DNA from: Bagarius yarrelli
Lineage: Eukaryota > Chordata > Actinopteri > Siluriformes > Sisoridae
Length of the DNA: 64,000 bases
NCBI GenBank assembly: GCA_005784505.1
Contig: VCAZ01000037.1
Location: 348,001-412,000, forward strand
Direction of reading: 5' to 3'
Below are positions 11,346-22,984 of the stretch, in pieces. The translations under genes and the position numbers were made by a program. Positions within the stretch are counted from its first letter, which is position 1. The number at the start of each line of letters is the position of its first letter. The notes beneath the pieces were generated by a model. The model searched no databases and was not told the origin of the DNA. It saw only the letters and a program-made list of their open reading frames with translations.

Positions 11346-13121
11346 TCTACGCAAGCACAGGGAGAAGATGCAAACCTTACACAGAAAGGCCCCTGCACAA
11401 GACCTTCTTGCTGTGAGGCAACGGTGCTAACCACTAAGCCTGCCCAATTCCAAAGCATATGTATGAAATTGCGTTCGGATGTTAATAATATGTGTTATGC
11501 AGAATATCAAATTAAGTGCCCTAATCTACCAGATTATATGTGCAGTTAAGGTCTCCTTTCCACCTCTGCTTCATATCTATGCTGTCAAATAACTTAAAAT
11601 TATTTATTATATTCTACAGAATCTACACCTTTTGGGAAAAGACACAATCTTATTAAAAATAACATATTCAAACGGTAACAGTGTTAGAATTTTTGAATCT
11701 GTCTGCCTTGCAAATATTTTAAAAAACTTTAGTTCCATAAAAGAAGATTTGGTAATATTCAAAGGCTGAAATGTATACATATATTAGGGTAAAATGTTAT
11801 TTTTATAACATCAATTAGTTATAAGGGTAAAACTTTCCATTTTTGCATGTTAAATCAATATGAATGCCTAAATATTCAAACCCACAATATCAGACATGGA
11901 ATGGAATGCACAGAGTTAGTGGTCTAAATATATATTTTAATTCTGCTGGTATATCAATAGGAAATACTTCACTCTTTTTATAGTTTAATTTGTAGCCAGA
12001 TATATTACTGTATTCCTTAAGTGCATGTAGTACCAGGGGAATCAGGGATTGTGGATTGGTCGAATATATTAGAAAATCGTCAGCATAAAGAGATCATTTG
12101 TGTTCATTAGTGCCAATTCTAATTCCTTTTATCCCAGTGTGGGACCTTAGCAAATAATAAAGGCGATATAGGGCAGCCCTGCCTAGAACCTCTGGACAAT
12201 GTAAAAGTGCCTGACATGATACCATTGGTATATATAATTGTGCTTTAGGGCTTTAGGATTTTGATAACATTTCAATAACTATCCAATAAACTTAAATTAA
12301 AAGTTCATTGCTTCCAGTATTGCAAAATAAAAGTGTGCCCAGTTCTATCAAAAGTCTTTTCAGCATTTATAGACAGAATAAACGGTGACATTTTCTGTTT
12401 TTGGGCAATATTAATTATATGCAATAGCCTTCTAAGATTATTAGAGCCTTGTCTATTTATAACGAATTCTGTCTGATCAACAACTGCATCTTGGCACCTC
12501 CTAGGCAGACACGTTTTCTTGCTCCACTTTAGAATGATGTCTTTTGGCATTACTGGACATCGCCAATTCAAACAACCATTTTGAATTTGCAGGTTTTTTT
12601 TACCTCCGTAGCTACAAACCACGAACCGCTCCCCCAACCACCATCACCACCCCCAGGTAGACCCTGAAGCACTAAGCTCGAGTGAGGTAGCTGACCCAAC
12701 GAGAGTGCTTTAGAGACGGTGATGCAAGTGAAGCAAGAGGGGAGGGCTCCATGCTAGGCTAAAGCCTGTGCTAGACGACCACTGCTGGAGAATAAACTGG
12801 ACGAGCTGAGAGCAAAGATTACATAATTTTTACAGAGACCTGGCTTTCAGACAAAGTCTGTGATTCTCTGTTCAGCTACAGACTCATTCCATACACTGAG
12901 GTGACCGGACTGCAGCCTCCGGTAAGTCTAAAGGAGATGGTGTGTGTGTGTGCTTACAGACTGTTTACAAGCATTGCTCACCAGCTGTGGAGTTTTTATT
13001 GCTGAAATGCTGTCCCTATTACCTACCGAGGTAATTTACTGGTGTGTTCAGAGCCGCTCCACAATGTTTTCAGCACATTAGAGACGGCTTACTCTGAGGC
13101 TGTTTTTATTGCCGCTGGCGA

Positions 13122-13318
13122 CTTTAATCATTTACATTATATTTGGCAGACACCCTTACTCAGAGCGACTTACATGTATCTTTTTTATACAACTGAGCAA
13201 TTGGGGGTTAAGAGCCTTGCTCAGTGGCCCAGCAGTGGTGGCTTGGTGGAGCTGGGAATCGAACCCACAATCTTCAGGTTGGTAGTCCAACACCTTAATC
13301 ATGAGCCACCACTTCCCC
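13122..13318 (-). repeat. tRNA-derived SINE, family A (minus)
   Basis: It starts with the inverted tail (TTGGCAGACACCCTTACTCAGAGCGACTTACAT) and ends with inverted B-box (GGGAATCGAACCC) and A-box sequence. It sits in the endonuclease region of the LINE, in a GDFNH block. Confidence 0.8.
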
Positions 13319-14217
13319 ACTCAGTGCAATTCACGGACTGTACCTCCTAAATATCAACAACATGTGGATATTCCCACCCGCAATAATAACACACTGGGCA
13401 ATGTTTACAGTAAAATACTCCGTGCATACAGGGCTGCACCCCATCCCTGCTTTGGACAATTAGACCACATCTCTCTGTTCTCCAATTAGCTCCTCAGACA
13501 ACCTGCCGGATGACCTCAACACTTTCTACACCCGTTTCGAGACCTTCAGCGTAGGCACACACACACTGGAACCACCCAACCCCCCTTCTCCCCTCCTACT
13601 GTTACATCAGCCGCAGTGCACAGAACACTAAGGAGCATCAACACCCGCAAGGCAGCAGGGCCAGACAACATCCCTGGACAAGCCCTCAGAGCCTGTGCTA
13701 CGGAGCTGGCTGATGTACTTATCTCTATCTTTAGTCTCTCTCTCAGTCAGAGCACTGTACCCACCTGTTTTAAAACCACAACCATCCTCCCCCTTCCCAA
13801 GAAGAGCCCCCCAACCAGTAGCATTAACTCCAATCATTATGAAGTGTTTTGAGAAAGTGGTGCTGACCAACACTCAGAGCAGCATACCGGACATACTAGA
13901 CCCCCTGCAGTATACATACCAGCCCAACAGGTCCACCTCAGATGCCATTGCTGCTGCCCTCCATATTTCCCCACTCTCATCTGGAAGATGGACACCTACA
14001 TCAGGATGCTCTTTGTTAACTACAGTTCTGCCTTCAACACAGTAATTCCCCATAAGCTCACCCACAAACTGTATACACTAGGACTACACCCCACACTCTG
14101 CGACTGGCTTTTGGTTTTTCTACCTGGCAGACCGCAGTCTGTCAGGATTGGAAATAGAATAAAACTTCAGCCATCATTACAACAAACATTGGCGCCCCAC
14201 AGGGTCCTTTACACACT

Positions 14218-14327
14218 ATTTACATTCACATTTGCAGCATTTGGCAGATACCCTTATAGTGACTTTCAATATTCCTTGTTATACAACTGAGAAATTGGGA
14301 GTTAAGGGCCTTGCTAAAGATTTTCAA
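14218..14327 (-). repeat. Truncated family A SINE (minus)
   Basis: Only the tail half remains (GCATTTGGCAGATACCCTTA to GTTAAGGGCCTTGCT). It marks the junction where the LINE RT palm is deleted. Confidence 0.7.
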
Positions 14328-15345
14328 CAACTTCTACAGCTGTGTTATTGAGAGTGTCTTAACCAACTGCATCATCATATGGTATGGCAGCACTGCGATG
14401 AGGGACCGCAAACCCCTGCAAGAGTGGTGAAGACTGCTGAGAAGGTCATCAGGACTCCACCGCCCTCTTTGCAGACCATCTATCACTGCAGAGTCCACAG
14501 AAGTGCTGCCTCCATTTTAAAAGACCCCACCCATTCCTAACATGGACTATTCACACCCTCAGGACGAAGGTACAGGATTGTAAAATGCAGGAACTACAGA
14601 TTAAGGGACTTTTAAACAGATAGCCATCTTTAAAAATCTGTGAATTATACTTACCTCATATTGCACATTTATAACGTTTGCTGTTTACTGCTGCTATTAT
14701 AGAACTATAATTTATCATTACAGCTGCTATTTCCGCTACTTCACTTTTGCACTTATTATTAAACTGATTTTGCACATAATTAATATTGTAACCCCCCCAC
14801 ACTGTTTAGTATACTTTATTTTATTTGTACTTTTTATTGTATTTTATTTTTAATTATGTTAGTATTTGTATTTCTATGTTTTTTTTCTTATTTTCCCTGG
14901 CATTCACTGTGGACAGCAAAATAAGATTTTCATTAGATAGACATACACAGAGATACACATATGGGGCCACCTCAGGAGCCACTACATGCGGAGCACAACC
15001 TAGCGAGGGTTCCTCAAAGGAAACCACATTGCCTGGTCTCCCCAGGCTGGTCCCTCTGCTGGATCAGCTGGGGGTGGAGTGTGCTGTTAATTGAAAAAAA
15101 AAAGTGGAACTGGGGTCAGACAACGGAAGCTTTATGGACCAAAAAGACGTATTCCTACCACGGAGGGGAGAAACACTGGGGACCAGATCTACTCCTACCC
15201 TTCTTCAGAGTCACGGGCACCACATGGGCACCACACAAGGAAACGGGTTCCATTCGCAGGTTGTAGAACCTGGCAAATGTGTTGGGAGTAGCCCAACCTG
15301 CAGCCCTGCATGTTTGCTAGTGAGGCTCTATTCGCCTGTTAAGCC

Positions 15346-16506
15346 TCAAGGATTGCTTTCACTAGCCATTGAGAGATCCTCTGTTTGGTGACGTTGTCCC
15401 CCTTCCGCCGTCCTCCATAGCAGACAGAGCCAATCAGAGCATCTGAAGTTCTGAGTGCGGTCTAGGTACACCCGGAGGGCCTGCACCGGACACAACAAGA
15501 GCAAGTCAGGATTTCCCTGTTGAGGAGGAATAGCTTGCAAGGTCACCACCTGATCCCTGAAGTGAGTGTTGGGTACCTTGGGCACGTATCCCGAACCCTG
15601 CTGTGAAGAAGGAGAGAATTGGCCCAATATCTCACCTCTGAGGGTACACCAGTCAACAAACACAAGCCACTTTAGGTCGTACAGCCACCTTGTGAAGTCG
15701 GCTCTAGCCTGAAGGATGGTATTTACCACTGCGGGTGATAGATCTCTTAGATCCTCCTTAGATCCTCCACGTGGAGGTTCCAGAGATCTGGGCGTGGGTG
15801 CCAGATCGTGTCCCTTCCCTGGGAGAGAGGGTCTCTCCTCAGAGAAATCAGCCAGGGAGGAGTCCTGAACCTGTGCAATGAGGCTCACTGGGGGAAAAGC
15901 GTACTTGCACAACTCTTTGGGCCAGCTGTGTGCCAGTGTGTCCGTGCCAAGGGAGGTCTCAGTAATGGAAAACCACAACTGGCAATGGGTCGATTCAGCT
16001 AAGGCGAACAGATCTACCTGTTCCTGGCCAAACTGATCCCAAATCAGCTGGACTGTCTGTGGGTGGAGCGTCCACTCGCCCCCGAGGGACCTCTGTTGTG
16101 AAAGCACGTCCGCTGCACATCTGAGGTCGCCTGGGATGTCAGTGGCATGCACAGACCTGAGCCTGTGCTGGCCCCACAGCAGGAGATGGCGGGCAAGTTG
16201 TGACATATGACGGGAACGTACACTGCCCTGATGGTTGATATATGCAACCGTTGCAGTGTTGTCCGAATGGACCAACACGTGCTTGCCCTGAACCATGGAC
16301 CGGAACCTCTTCAGGGCCAACCACATTGCCAACAACTCGAGGCAATTAATATGCCAGTGCAGCCATGGGCCTGACCACACCCCAGCGGCTGCCTGCCCGT
16401 TGCATACCTTTCCCCAGCCCGTGGCAGACACATCTGTCGTAATGACAATGTGTCTGGACACCTTTCCCATTGGCACCCCTGCCCGTAGGAACGCTTTGTC
16501 CCCCAA
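15346..16506 (-). CDS. DIRS RNase H plus partial tyrosine recombinase
   Basis: This 386-codon frame is open. Residues about 22-120 are an RNase H domain with the acidic residues in place: TTDVSATGWG (about 22-31), the E of HINCLELLAMWLALKRF (about 52-68) and SDNTATVAYINHQG (about 81-94). A bridge region with QVDLFALAEST follows (about 163-173). The tyrosine-recombinase region starts near residue 240 (SPAVVNTILQARADFTRWLYD) and includes LLLLCPVQALRVYLDRT (about 335-352). The frame ends before the catalytic H-x-x-R box. The terminal Tyr region (codon near 15,263-15,265, in NTFARFYNLRME) lies in another frame downstream, so the recombinase is broken. It is element-derived, not a host gene. Confidence 0.75.
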   Translation of the reverse strand: MGDKAFLRAGVPMGKVSRHIVITTDVSATGWGKVCNGQAAAGVWSGPWLHWHINCLELLAMWLALKRFRSMVQGKHVLVHSDNTATVAYINHQGSVRSRHMSQLARHLLLWGQHRLRSVHATDIPGDLRCAADVLSQQRSLGGEWTLHPQTVQLIWDQFGQEQVDLFALAESTHCQLWFSITETSLGTDTLAHSWPKELCKYAFPPVSLIAQVQDSSLADFSEERPSLPGKGHDLAPTPRSLEPPRGGSKEDLRDLSPAVVNTILQARADFTRWLYDLKWLVFVDWCTLRGEILGQFSPSSQQGSGYVPKVPNTHFRDQVVTLQAIPPQQGNPDLLLLCPVQALRVYLDRTQNFRCSDWLCLLWRTAEGGQRHQTEDLSMASESNP

Positions 16507-16518
16507 GGACAGCAGTGG

Positions 16519-16990
16519 TCAGAGGTAACGCCTGGGCCTGATAAACTTGCAGGATGGCCAAGGCATGTAGGGCAGACGTAGCCTTTCCAGAAGCAGCATA
16601 AGCTTTTGCAAAATAAAACTTACATGCCTTGGAAAGGAGCCTCGGACGGCCCCTCCAGGTGGCGGCTGACTGCGGGCACAAGTGAGGGATGAGGGATGTC
16701 CTTGTTCCCCCTCGCTGGTCCCCCCTCGAGGGAGGTGAGAGCCAAGGTTCCAACGCTCAGGGACCTTGCCGAAAACGCTGCGTTCCACGATTTCTTTAAA
16801 ACCTCATGTACCTCTGGAAAAAAAAGGAACTGGGGGCAGACGTGGCTTAGAGTTTCACACAGGGGTCCTCCAACCACTTCCGGGTTGGCCACCACGAGGG
16901 AGAGACCTCTGATTGTTCTGCCGCTGCTCCAGTGACGTGAAGAGGTAATTGCCTTAGAACGCTTCCTCTCTCTGGCTGTCGCTTGCAAAA
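16519..16990 (-). pseudogene. DIRS Gag remnant
   Basis: Overlapping minus-strand frames hold pieces of a DIRS Gag: QFLFFPEVHEVLKKSWNAAF, SVGTLALTSLEGGPARG, AATWRGRPRLLSKACKF and ASGKATSALHALAILQVYQA. At least two frameshifts separate these blocks. The Gag of the second DIRS copy at 59.8-61.2 kb has matching blocks, such as the SDTVE region. Confidence 0.65.
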
Positions 16991-17224
16991 GCTTTTGCTT
17001 TTAACGCTGCTGCTGCCGTGAAGTTGCATTCGGCTCCAAAAAACAGAACGATGAGCAGTTTCACGGCCGGTCTATTTATACCCGGAAGTCCGGGGCGTGA
17101 CCGGCTAATTCTGCAGGTCCAATTTTATTGGCGTCAAAATACGTCAGAGGTATTCGGCTCCCAAAACGTGACCCCTAGTGTCGTCACTGAACACAACATC
17201 GAAGTTAACGACAGATAGGGAACT

Positions 17225-18112
17225 TAGAAGTTGTAAACACCTCACCTCCTTCTGTGACTTTCCCAAATTCCTTAAGAACTGCAGTTATTAACCCCCCCTT
17301 AACAAGAGTAATCTAAACAACTATAGACCCATATTAAATCTTCCTTTTATAGGCAATATAACAGAAAACTTTGAGTTTATTAAACTGACCTCAGATACAA
17401 ACTTGGAAATTTTCAGATTACATCACAGCACAGAGATATTCTGTACATCATCTTTCCTTACACCCACTAACTTCATGTACTTATTTATCGTATCCATCTA
17501 CCTTCTCTTTGGTCTTCCTCTTTGCCTTCTGTCTGGTAGCTTCATTTCTAACAACCTCCTACTAATATATTCACTATCCCTTCCCTGTACATGTCCAAAC
17601 CACCTTAATCTGGCTTCCTTGACTTTCTCCCCAAAACCTCTAACTGTCCCCCTGATGAACTAGCTCCTAATCCTGTCCAACCTTGTCACTCCCAAAGAAA
17701 ACCTCAACATCTTCAGCTCTGCTACTTCCAGCTCTGCCACCTGTTTTTTCTCAGTTCCACTGTCTCTAAACCATACATTACAACTGGTTTTACCATTGTC
17801 TTGGACACCTTCCCCTAGATTCTAGCTGATATTCGCCTGTCACACATCATTCCTGACACGTTTCTCCACCCATTCCAACCTGCTTTTTTACCTATTTTAC
17901 ACACTCTTTATTGTTCTGAACTGTTGACCACAAGTACTTAAACCCCTGTACCTTCTTATCTCTTCACCCTGTAATCTCACTGTTCCACTTCCCTCCCTTT
18001 CATTCAAACTGATGTACTCTGTCTTGCTACGACTGACTTTCATTCCTCTTTTCTCCAGAGCAAACCTCCACCTTTTCAGGTTTTCTTTCACCTACTCCCT
18101 GCTCTCACTAAA
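17225..18112 (-). mobile_element. RTE-like LINE C-terminal fragment (minus)
   Basis: The minus strand encodes KRWRFALEKRGMKVSRSKTEY and GSGTVRLQGEEI (17,990-18,090). Further on it encodes the RRQRGRPKR-like tail near 17,490-17,560. This is the RT thumb and C-terminal segment of an RTE-type fish LINE. Stops and frameshifts interrupt it and the catalytic RT core is absent. Confidence 0.6.
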
Positions 18113-18114
18113 GA

Positions 18115-19520
18115 TCACAATGTCAAGTCAAAGAAAGAAACCTTTATTTATATAGCACTTTTAACAATCAGGATTGTTTCAAAGCAGCTTTACAGAAATA
18201 CCTCAGAAACAACAATATTAAACATTCATTAGAACAGTGCATTGAATAATATCCAAGAATTTAGAGTCCTCAACTAAGCAAGCCAGAGGTGACGGCGGCA
18301 AGGTAACCAAAATTCCATTGGTGACAAAATGAAGGAAAAAACCTTGGGAGAACCAGGCTCAGTCGGGGGGTCAGTTCTCCTCTGACCAGATAGACCAGTA
18401 GGTTACCCATGCTGCAACAAAGTTTCTGTGGTCTTGTCCGGATGGCAGGTTAGAAGAAAAGAGAAACTGCCTTATTGTCTCCAAGTGATGGTGGTAACGG
18501 TGAGCTCGGATTAACAAGGAACAGACGTACAGTATGTTAGCGTAGATGCAATTTAACCGGACCTGACTATTGCAGCCTGATAATCCTTTAACGGATTTAA
18601 ACAATAAAAATGTGTGTTATGTGTAGGCCAGGTTGAAGAGATGTATTTTTAATCTATGTATCTCGTTACCACAGAAAGCAGGGAGAGGACCAGAGCAGAT
18701 TACTGTGTCTGACATTGTATTTGCGAATTCACACACTTCTTTAAAATTATTTTTAGTGATCTCCAACTGATGAGGTCCATCATCATTAGCGCCAGCATGA
18801 ATAACAATCTTACAAAATTTATGTTTAGCATTAGCCAGCACTTTTAACATTGGACTATGGTAGCTGGAGTCTCTATTTTGACGTTTCGTACAATAGGATC
18901 ACCAATAACTAGAGCTTTTTCATCAGGTTTCTTAGTGGGTGCTTCACTGAGTGGGAAGAGAACCTGTTTAATATTTTAGTTGGAACTGAAGAGCAATGTG
19001 TTGACCCGGGACTATGTCGCCTCATAGTCACCTAGTTGCCCTGCTGCACAGGCTCTAGAACTGGATTCCCTGAACTAGTCACATCCAAAAACAAATCTAC
19101 AGCCCTTACATTTTTACTATCCTCAATTGGAGTTTGGATTCTAACACCTTTTCTGCCAGCCTGACTATTTCTCTACATTTATCGCATGTAAAGACCTCGC
19201 TGCCAACAGAGAAAGATAAACTGTACATTTGGCAAGTGGTGCAGACAATGATAGCAGGAGAAGAAACCATTATTTACCAAAAATAAAGAATGATTCCAAA
19301 GTTGCGCTGATGTTTGATGCACATGGGAAAGAAGAAAACAATAGCACAGGAACGCGACTGGAAACACAAAATAAAGTTTTGACGTTAGTAAAATGTTGGG
19401 ATTTAAGTTATTTTTTGTTGAAATAATCAACAAAGAGTAAAAATAATAACAAATAACAAAAAGGGAAGCTAGCGAAACTACACAAAACTATACTAGCAAA
19501 CCGCAAACAGGATGTGACGT
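18115..19520 (-). mobile_element. L2-type LINE, internally deleted (ORF1 fused to 3' end)
   Basis: Reading minus, 19,200-18,640 encodes an ORF1-like region. It has CDKCREIVRLAEKV, then KALVIGDPIVRNVKI, then FCKIVIHAGANDDGPHQLEITK and VICSGPLPAF, which resembles the GDSL/SGNH esterase-like ORF1 domain of fish L2/CR1 LINEs. At about 18,640 it jumps to the extreme C-terminus (KIHLFNLAYT) and the 3' UTR, which ends at 18,115 with TATATAAATAAAGG. The endonuclease and RT are deleted. The 3' UTR matches those at 25.8-26.2 and 58.9-59.4 kb. Confidence 0.75.
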
Positions 19521-19524
19521 CGGC

Positions 19525-19748
19525 AAGAGACATTACATCGCTAGGACACTCATGTCTCACTACACTTTACCAATTTGCCGTTGTGCTCCACTCTGTAAAT
19601 TCTGCCACATTTTTTCTTTTATAATTTATTTCTAATGTACATATTGTTAATTTATAAGATTACACTAGTCTCTCTTCTACAGTATATAAATATATACTTT
19701 TTGTACAATGTATACAATGCATGCATTTTTGCACATATATATATATTT

Positions 19749-19803
<55 letters not shown>

Positions 19804-20015
19804 CTTTAGACGATTGAAGACTCATCTTTTTCTTGAATACTTGGCATTTGATATTTAAATTCTCTATATAAAAAAAGCCCTTTCTTTTATGTTGCTCATT
19901 ATCTTTGCTGCTCTTTTCAACAGTTTTGTGATTTATCTGTATTGAGCTGTTAAATGATGAGACTCAAAGCACTTTGCTCTTTTATATAAATGCTAAATGA
20001 CGTAAATGTATAATT
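19525..20015 (+). mobile_element. LINE 3'-end remnants with (AT)n
   Basis: ACATCGCTAGGACACTCATGTCTCACTACACTT and the following 80 bases match 23,255-23,350, so both are 3' tails of one LINE family. After an (AT)n run at 19,753-19,798 another LINE tail encodes RRLKTHLFLEYLAF and ends in CTAAATGACGTAAATGTA near 20,010. Confidence 0.6.
19753..19798. repeat. (AT)n microsatellite
   Basis: Uninterrupted AT repeat. The frame reading IYIYIY across it is an artefact. Confidence 0.95.
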
Positions 20016-20261
20016 TTATATTGCTAATTGATTTTAAATAAATGTTGAAATCATTTATTACAGTGAAATGCCCCATTTTTTACTGTTGTGATTTTTTCAT
20101 GATTGTTAATTTATCTAACCCTCTTTCGAATCTTTAAACTTTTAGCTTTTTTAATTGAAATACATTTAAATATCTGAAAAGCTGCCTTTTTCTGTAAATA
20201 ATGGGATTGTATTACTTATTTTAATTTCATGCATTATCATGAATAAATTCAGCAGGTAAGA

Positions 20262-20425
20262 ACTTTGCTGTTAAGGTGTAGGACTGGTGAGCGGAAGATC
20301 ATGGGTTTACTTACCAGTAACACCAAGCTGTCACTGCCAGGCCCTTGAGCAAGGCCCTTAACTGTTCAGCTGTCCAAATAATATAAGACACTTTGGATTA
20401 CTGTGTCTGCCAAATGCCCTACTTC
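20262..20425 (+). repeat. tRNA-derived SINE, family A, degraded
   Basis: CCCTTGAGCAAGGCCCTTAACTG and a degenerate tail (CTTTGGATTACTGTGTCTGCCAAATG) identify it. Confidence 0.65.
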
Positions 20426-20479
20426 TAATTGAAATGCTATCGTTTGGATGTGCCCATTGTGGACTGCCTGGGTAATACA

Positions 20480-21879
20480 TTATCTCACAAAAGTGAACAC
20501 AACCCTCTAATTTCAGCATCTTCTCAAAGGACAATACTTTATAAATGAAACTTGTATTTATTTTACTCAGTGCACAGCTTGTATAACAGTATAGATTTAC
20601 TGTCCTTTTGAAAATGACTCAGCATACAGCCATTATTGTCAAAGTAGCTGGCAACAAAAGGGAGTAAACCCTAAGAGATAACAGCTGTACATTATTTAAC
20701 CACATATTCTGTTCATTTATTTCAGCTTGATAGGACAGTACAAATTTGTGTATCATCTTATATTAGAGCATTTAAAAAGTTGGTGCTTTGAGTACATTTC
20801 ACTCATGGCAAAGAACTCTCAGCGTATTTGAGAAAAAGAATTGTTACTCTCCACAAAGGTGGGTTAGGCTACAAGAAGATCTGTTACACCCTGAAACTGA
20901 GTTTCAGTACAGTGGCCAGGGTACACAGAGGTTTTCCAAGGTTCTACTCAGAATAGGCCTCGCAAGGGTCGATCAAGGAAGTTGAGTCCTCGTGCTGTGC
21001 GTCAGGTGCAGAAGCTGGCTTTAAACAACAGACGCATAAGTGCTGCCAGCATTGCTTTAGAGATTTGCATGGCCGTCATCCCAGAAGGAAGCTTCTTCTG
21101 AAGTTGGCTCACAAGAAAGTCTGCAAACAGTTTGCTAAAGACAACCTGTCCAAGAGCATGAATTACTGGAACAATGTCCTGTGGTCTGATGAGACTAAAA
21201 TAAACTTTGGGTCAGATAGTGTGCAGCATGTGTTGTGACGCCCTGGTAAGGAGTACTAAAAAAATTGTCTTTTGCCTACACTCAAGCATAATTGTGGTAG
21301 CATCGTGGTCTGGGCCTGCGTGAGTGCTGGTACTAAGGGGCTGCGGTTTATTGAGGGATGTACTGTAACATTCTAAAGCAAAATATGATGCTGTCCCTTA
21401 AAAACTGGACTATACAGCAGTTTTCCAACATGATAATGACCTGAAACACACAACAGCCAAGATGAGAGCTGTCTTGCTAAAGAAGCTGAAGGTGATAGGG
21501 TAGTAAAGTATGTCTACAGACCTAACCCCTATTAAGCACCTGTGGGGTATCGTTAAGCAGAAGCACCATGTGTCTAACATCCAGCAGCTCTGTGATATCA
21601 TTATGTGGGAATGTAAGAGGATCCCGGCAACAACATGTGCAGATCTGGTGAATTCCATGCCCAGAAGGATTAAGGCCGTTCTAGATAACAATGGTGCTCA
21701 CACAAATTATGGACAATTTGGACACAGTTTTGAAATGTTTGAAATATTTGATTTCTTTGAAATCATGAACACACATATGTTTACTCTAAAAGTCTTATTC
21801 ATGTAGTATTGTCCTTTGAGGAGATACACTAAAATGTTTGCTAAAGGTAGAGGGGTGTACTCACTTTTGTGAGATACTG
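20480..21879 (+). mobile_element. Tc1-like transposon with terminal inverted repeats, dead
   Basis: Terminal inverted repeats are visible: TATCTCACAAAAGTGAACAC at 20,481-20,500 faces GTACTCACTTTTGTGAGATA at 21,857-21,876. Length is about 1.4 kb, usual for Tc1. Transposase blocks on the plus strand include FEKKNCYSPQRW (about 20,830), NYWNNVLWSDETKINFGSDSVQ (about 21,160-21,220), QHDNDLKHTTA (about 21,427-21,460) and TPIKHLWGIVKQ (about 21,525-21,560). Frameshifts and stops separate them, so it is inactive. Confidence 0.85.
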
Positions 21880-21887
21880 TACAAATA

Positions 21888-22570
21888 ACTGCAGTGGATG
21901 ATTCATGACTCCGAACTGACTTCAGCAGTGGCCTGACGAGGTCTATGCCCACACATTTCCAGTTAAACATCTATGATGAGAGGGAAAGGGAATGCGTGTT
22001 GGAGGCAGTGTTTATTCAGTCCAGGCCATGTAAAGCAGTCTCTTAGCTTTTATAACAGTATAGATTTACTGTCCTGCAGTTAACATGTCCTGTTCTGCAG
22101 TTAACATACTGCTATTATTGTTAAATAGCTGGCAACAAAAGAAATTACACCCTAAGAGATAACAGCTGTAAATCGTTTAACCACATGTTCTGTACATCAT
22201 GTTTATGTATTTGTCAGCTTAATAGGACAGTACAAATGTGTGTATCTTAAATTAGAGCATTTAACATTTGGTGCTTTGAGTACCATTCACTCATATTGAC
22301 CACTGAATGATTAACACAGCACCTCATACAGGCACTTGGATCAAAGGGTGCGGACTACAGCAAGGAGGTGGCCTTCCGAAGTTAGACCACATCAAGCGAC
22401 ATAATCTGCTATGATAAGGATGAGTCACGACTCCGAACTGACTTCAGCAGTGGCCTGACGAGGTCTGTGCCCACACATTTCCAACTAATCCTCTATGATG
22501 AGGGGGAAGGGAATGCATGGTGGAAGTAGCGTTTATCCAGTCCAGGCTATGTAAAGTAGTCCATGTAAAG
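21888..22570. repeat. Tandem duplication: Tc1 5' end plus flank
   Basis: The block 21,888-22,045 (GACTCCGAACTGACTTCAGCAGTGGCCTGACGAGG and following) is repeated at 22,420-22,565. Between them, 22,049-22,290 repeats the 5' part of the Tc1-like element (20,578-20,800: ATAACAGTATAGATTTACTGTCCT, TAGAGCATTTAA, TTGGTGCTTTGAGTAC). The order is therefore Tc1, flank, Tc1 5' part, flank, as expected for a direct duplication followed by loss of most of the second Tc1. Confidence 0.75.
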
Positions 22571-22980
22571 CAGCTCTAGAGAAAAATTAGGTTTTGCAAG
22601 TCTACCTCCAGCCTATTTTGTTTCAAACCAGCAAAATTGACTACAGTGTTCTTTAGGGTTTTGTCACTTGACTGTTTTAAAGAAAAAACCTAGAGGTAAA
22701 AATGTCAGCAAAGCAGAAATCTTCTTAACCTTTGTGTCCTTTCAATGTGAAGATGACAGTGATGTCCCAGGCAATGTCTCCCCAACTATCACTGCAGGCC
22801 TTACACAACATGCCTGGAAGTTTTGCTGCTTCTTTCTGAAGTCCAGACAAGTTTCTTAGTTTTGCTGGCATTTAAAGGGGAACAGATGGATAGTTAACAC
22901 AAACGGATATCACAGACTTAGCTTGTGACTCATTGGGGTGGAAAATAAAACAAACCAGCAAGTTGATTGGTGCAGGATCT
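22571..22980. other. No gene seen
   Basis: Only short motif-free frames. Confidence 0.4.
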
Positions 22981-22984
22981 TAGT

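Larger units (their letters stand above)
10630..12640 (-). mobile_element. L1/Tx1-type LINE fragment with RT
   Basis: On the minus strand a 110-codon frame (12,305-12,637) contains VDQTEFVINRQGSNNLRRLL and ILSINAEKTFDR. These are the RT blocks in which L1-like elements normally have D-Q-T-G-F and L-D-A-E-K-A-F-D. Downstream near 12,085 the minus strand reads LYADDFLIYS, the catalytic Y-A-D-D box, followed by KEYSNISGYKLNYKKSEV. Around 10,640-10,800 is the C-terminal WKLTHPPSRKQ region. Stops and frameshifts throughout, the missing endonuclease half and a SINE at 11,158-11,345 make it dead. Confidence 0.75.
12680..14935 (+). mobile_element. CR1/Rex-like LINE (endonuclease and RT), interrupted by two SINEs
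   Basis: The plus strand starts with endonuclease remnants (ETWLSDKVCDSLF near 12,840; AVFIAAGDFNH near 13,100). RT follows with TRKAAGPDNIPGQALRACATEL (about 13,640-13,710), LDPLQYTYQPNRSTSDAIAAAL (about 13,890-13,960), LFVNYSSAFNTVIPHKL (about 14,008-14,060) and GRPQSVRIGN (about 14,127-14,155). After a deletion that removes the RT Y/FADD box, the C-terminal NFYSCVIESVLTNCIIIWYGS resumes near 14,328. The 3' UTR ends near 14,935. Family A SINEs lie at 13,122-13,318 and 14,218-14,327. The clade is uncertain. Confidence 0.75.
14940..17215 (-). mobile_element. DIRS-type tyrosine-recombinase retrotransposon, RT deleted
   Basis: The minus strand runs from a promoter-like end (TATAAATAG on the minus strand at 17,072-17,080) through a Gag (16,519-16,990, with FFPEVHEVLKKSW and ALHALAILQVYQAQAL). 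It then goes directly into a DIRS RNase H and tyrosine recombinase. The RT that should sit between Gag and RNase H is absent. This gives an internally deleted DIRS1-like element of about 2.3 kb. RNase H plus recombinase with no integrase or LTR protease is diagnostic of DIRS elements. Confidence 0.8.

Noticed and set aside
16044..16345. Short minus frames over the DIRS RNase H
   Set aside because: They are alternative-frame readings of the 386-codon RNase H/recombinase frame.
19635..19817. 60-codon frame ending in repeated Ile-Tyr
   Set aside because: It reads through an (AT)n microsatellite.
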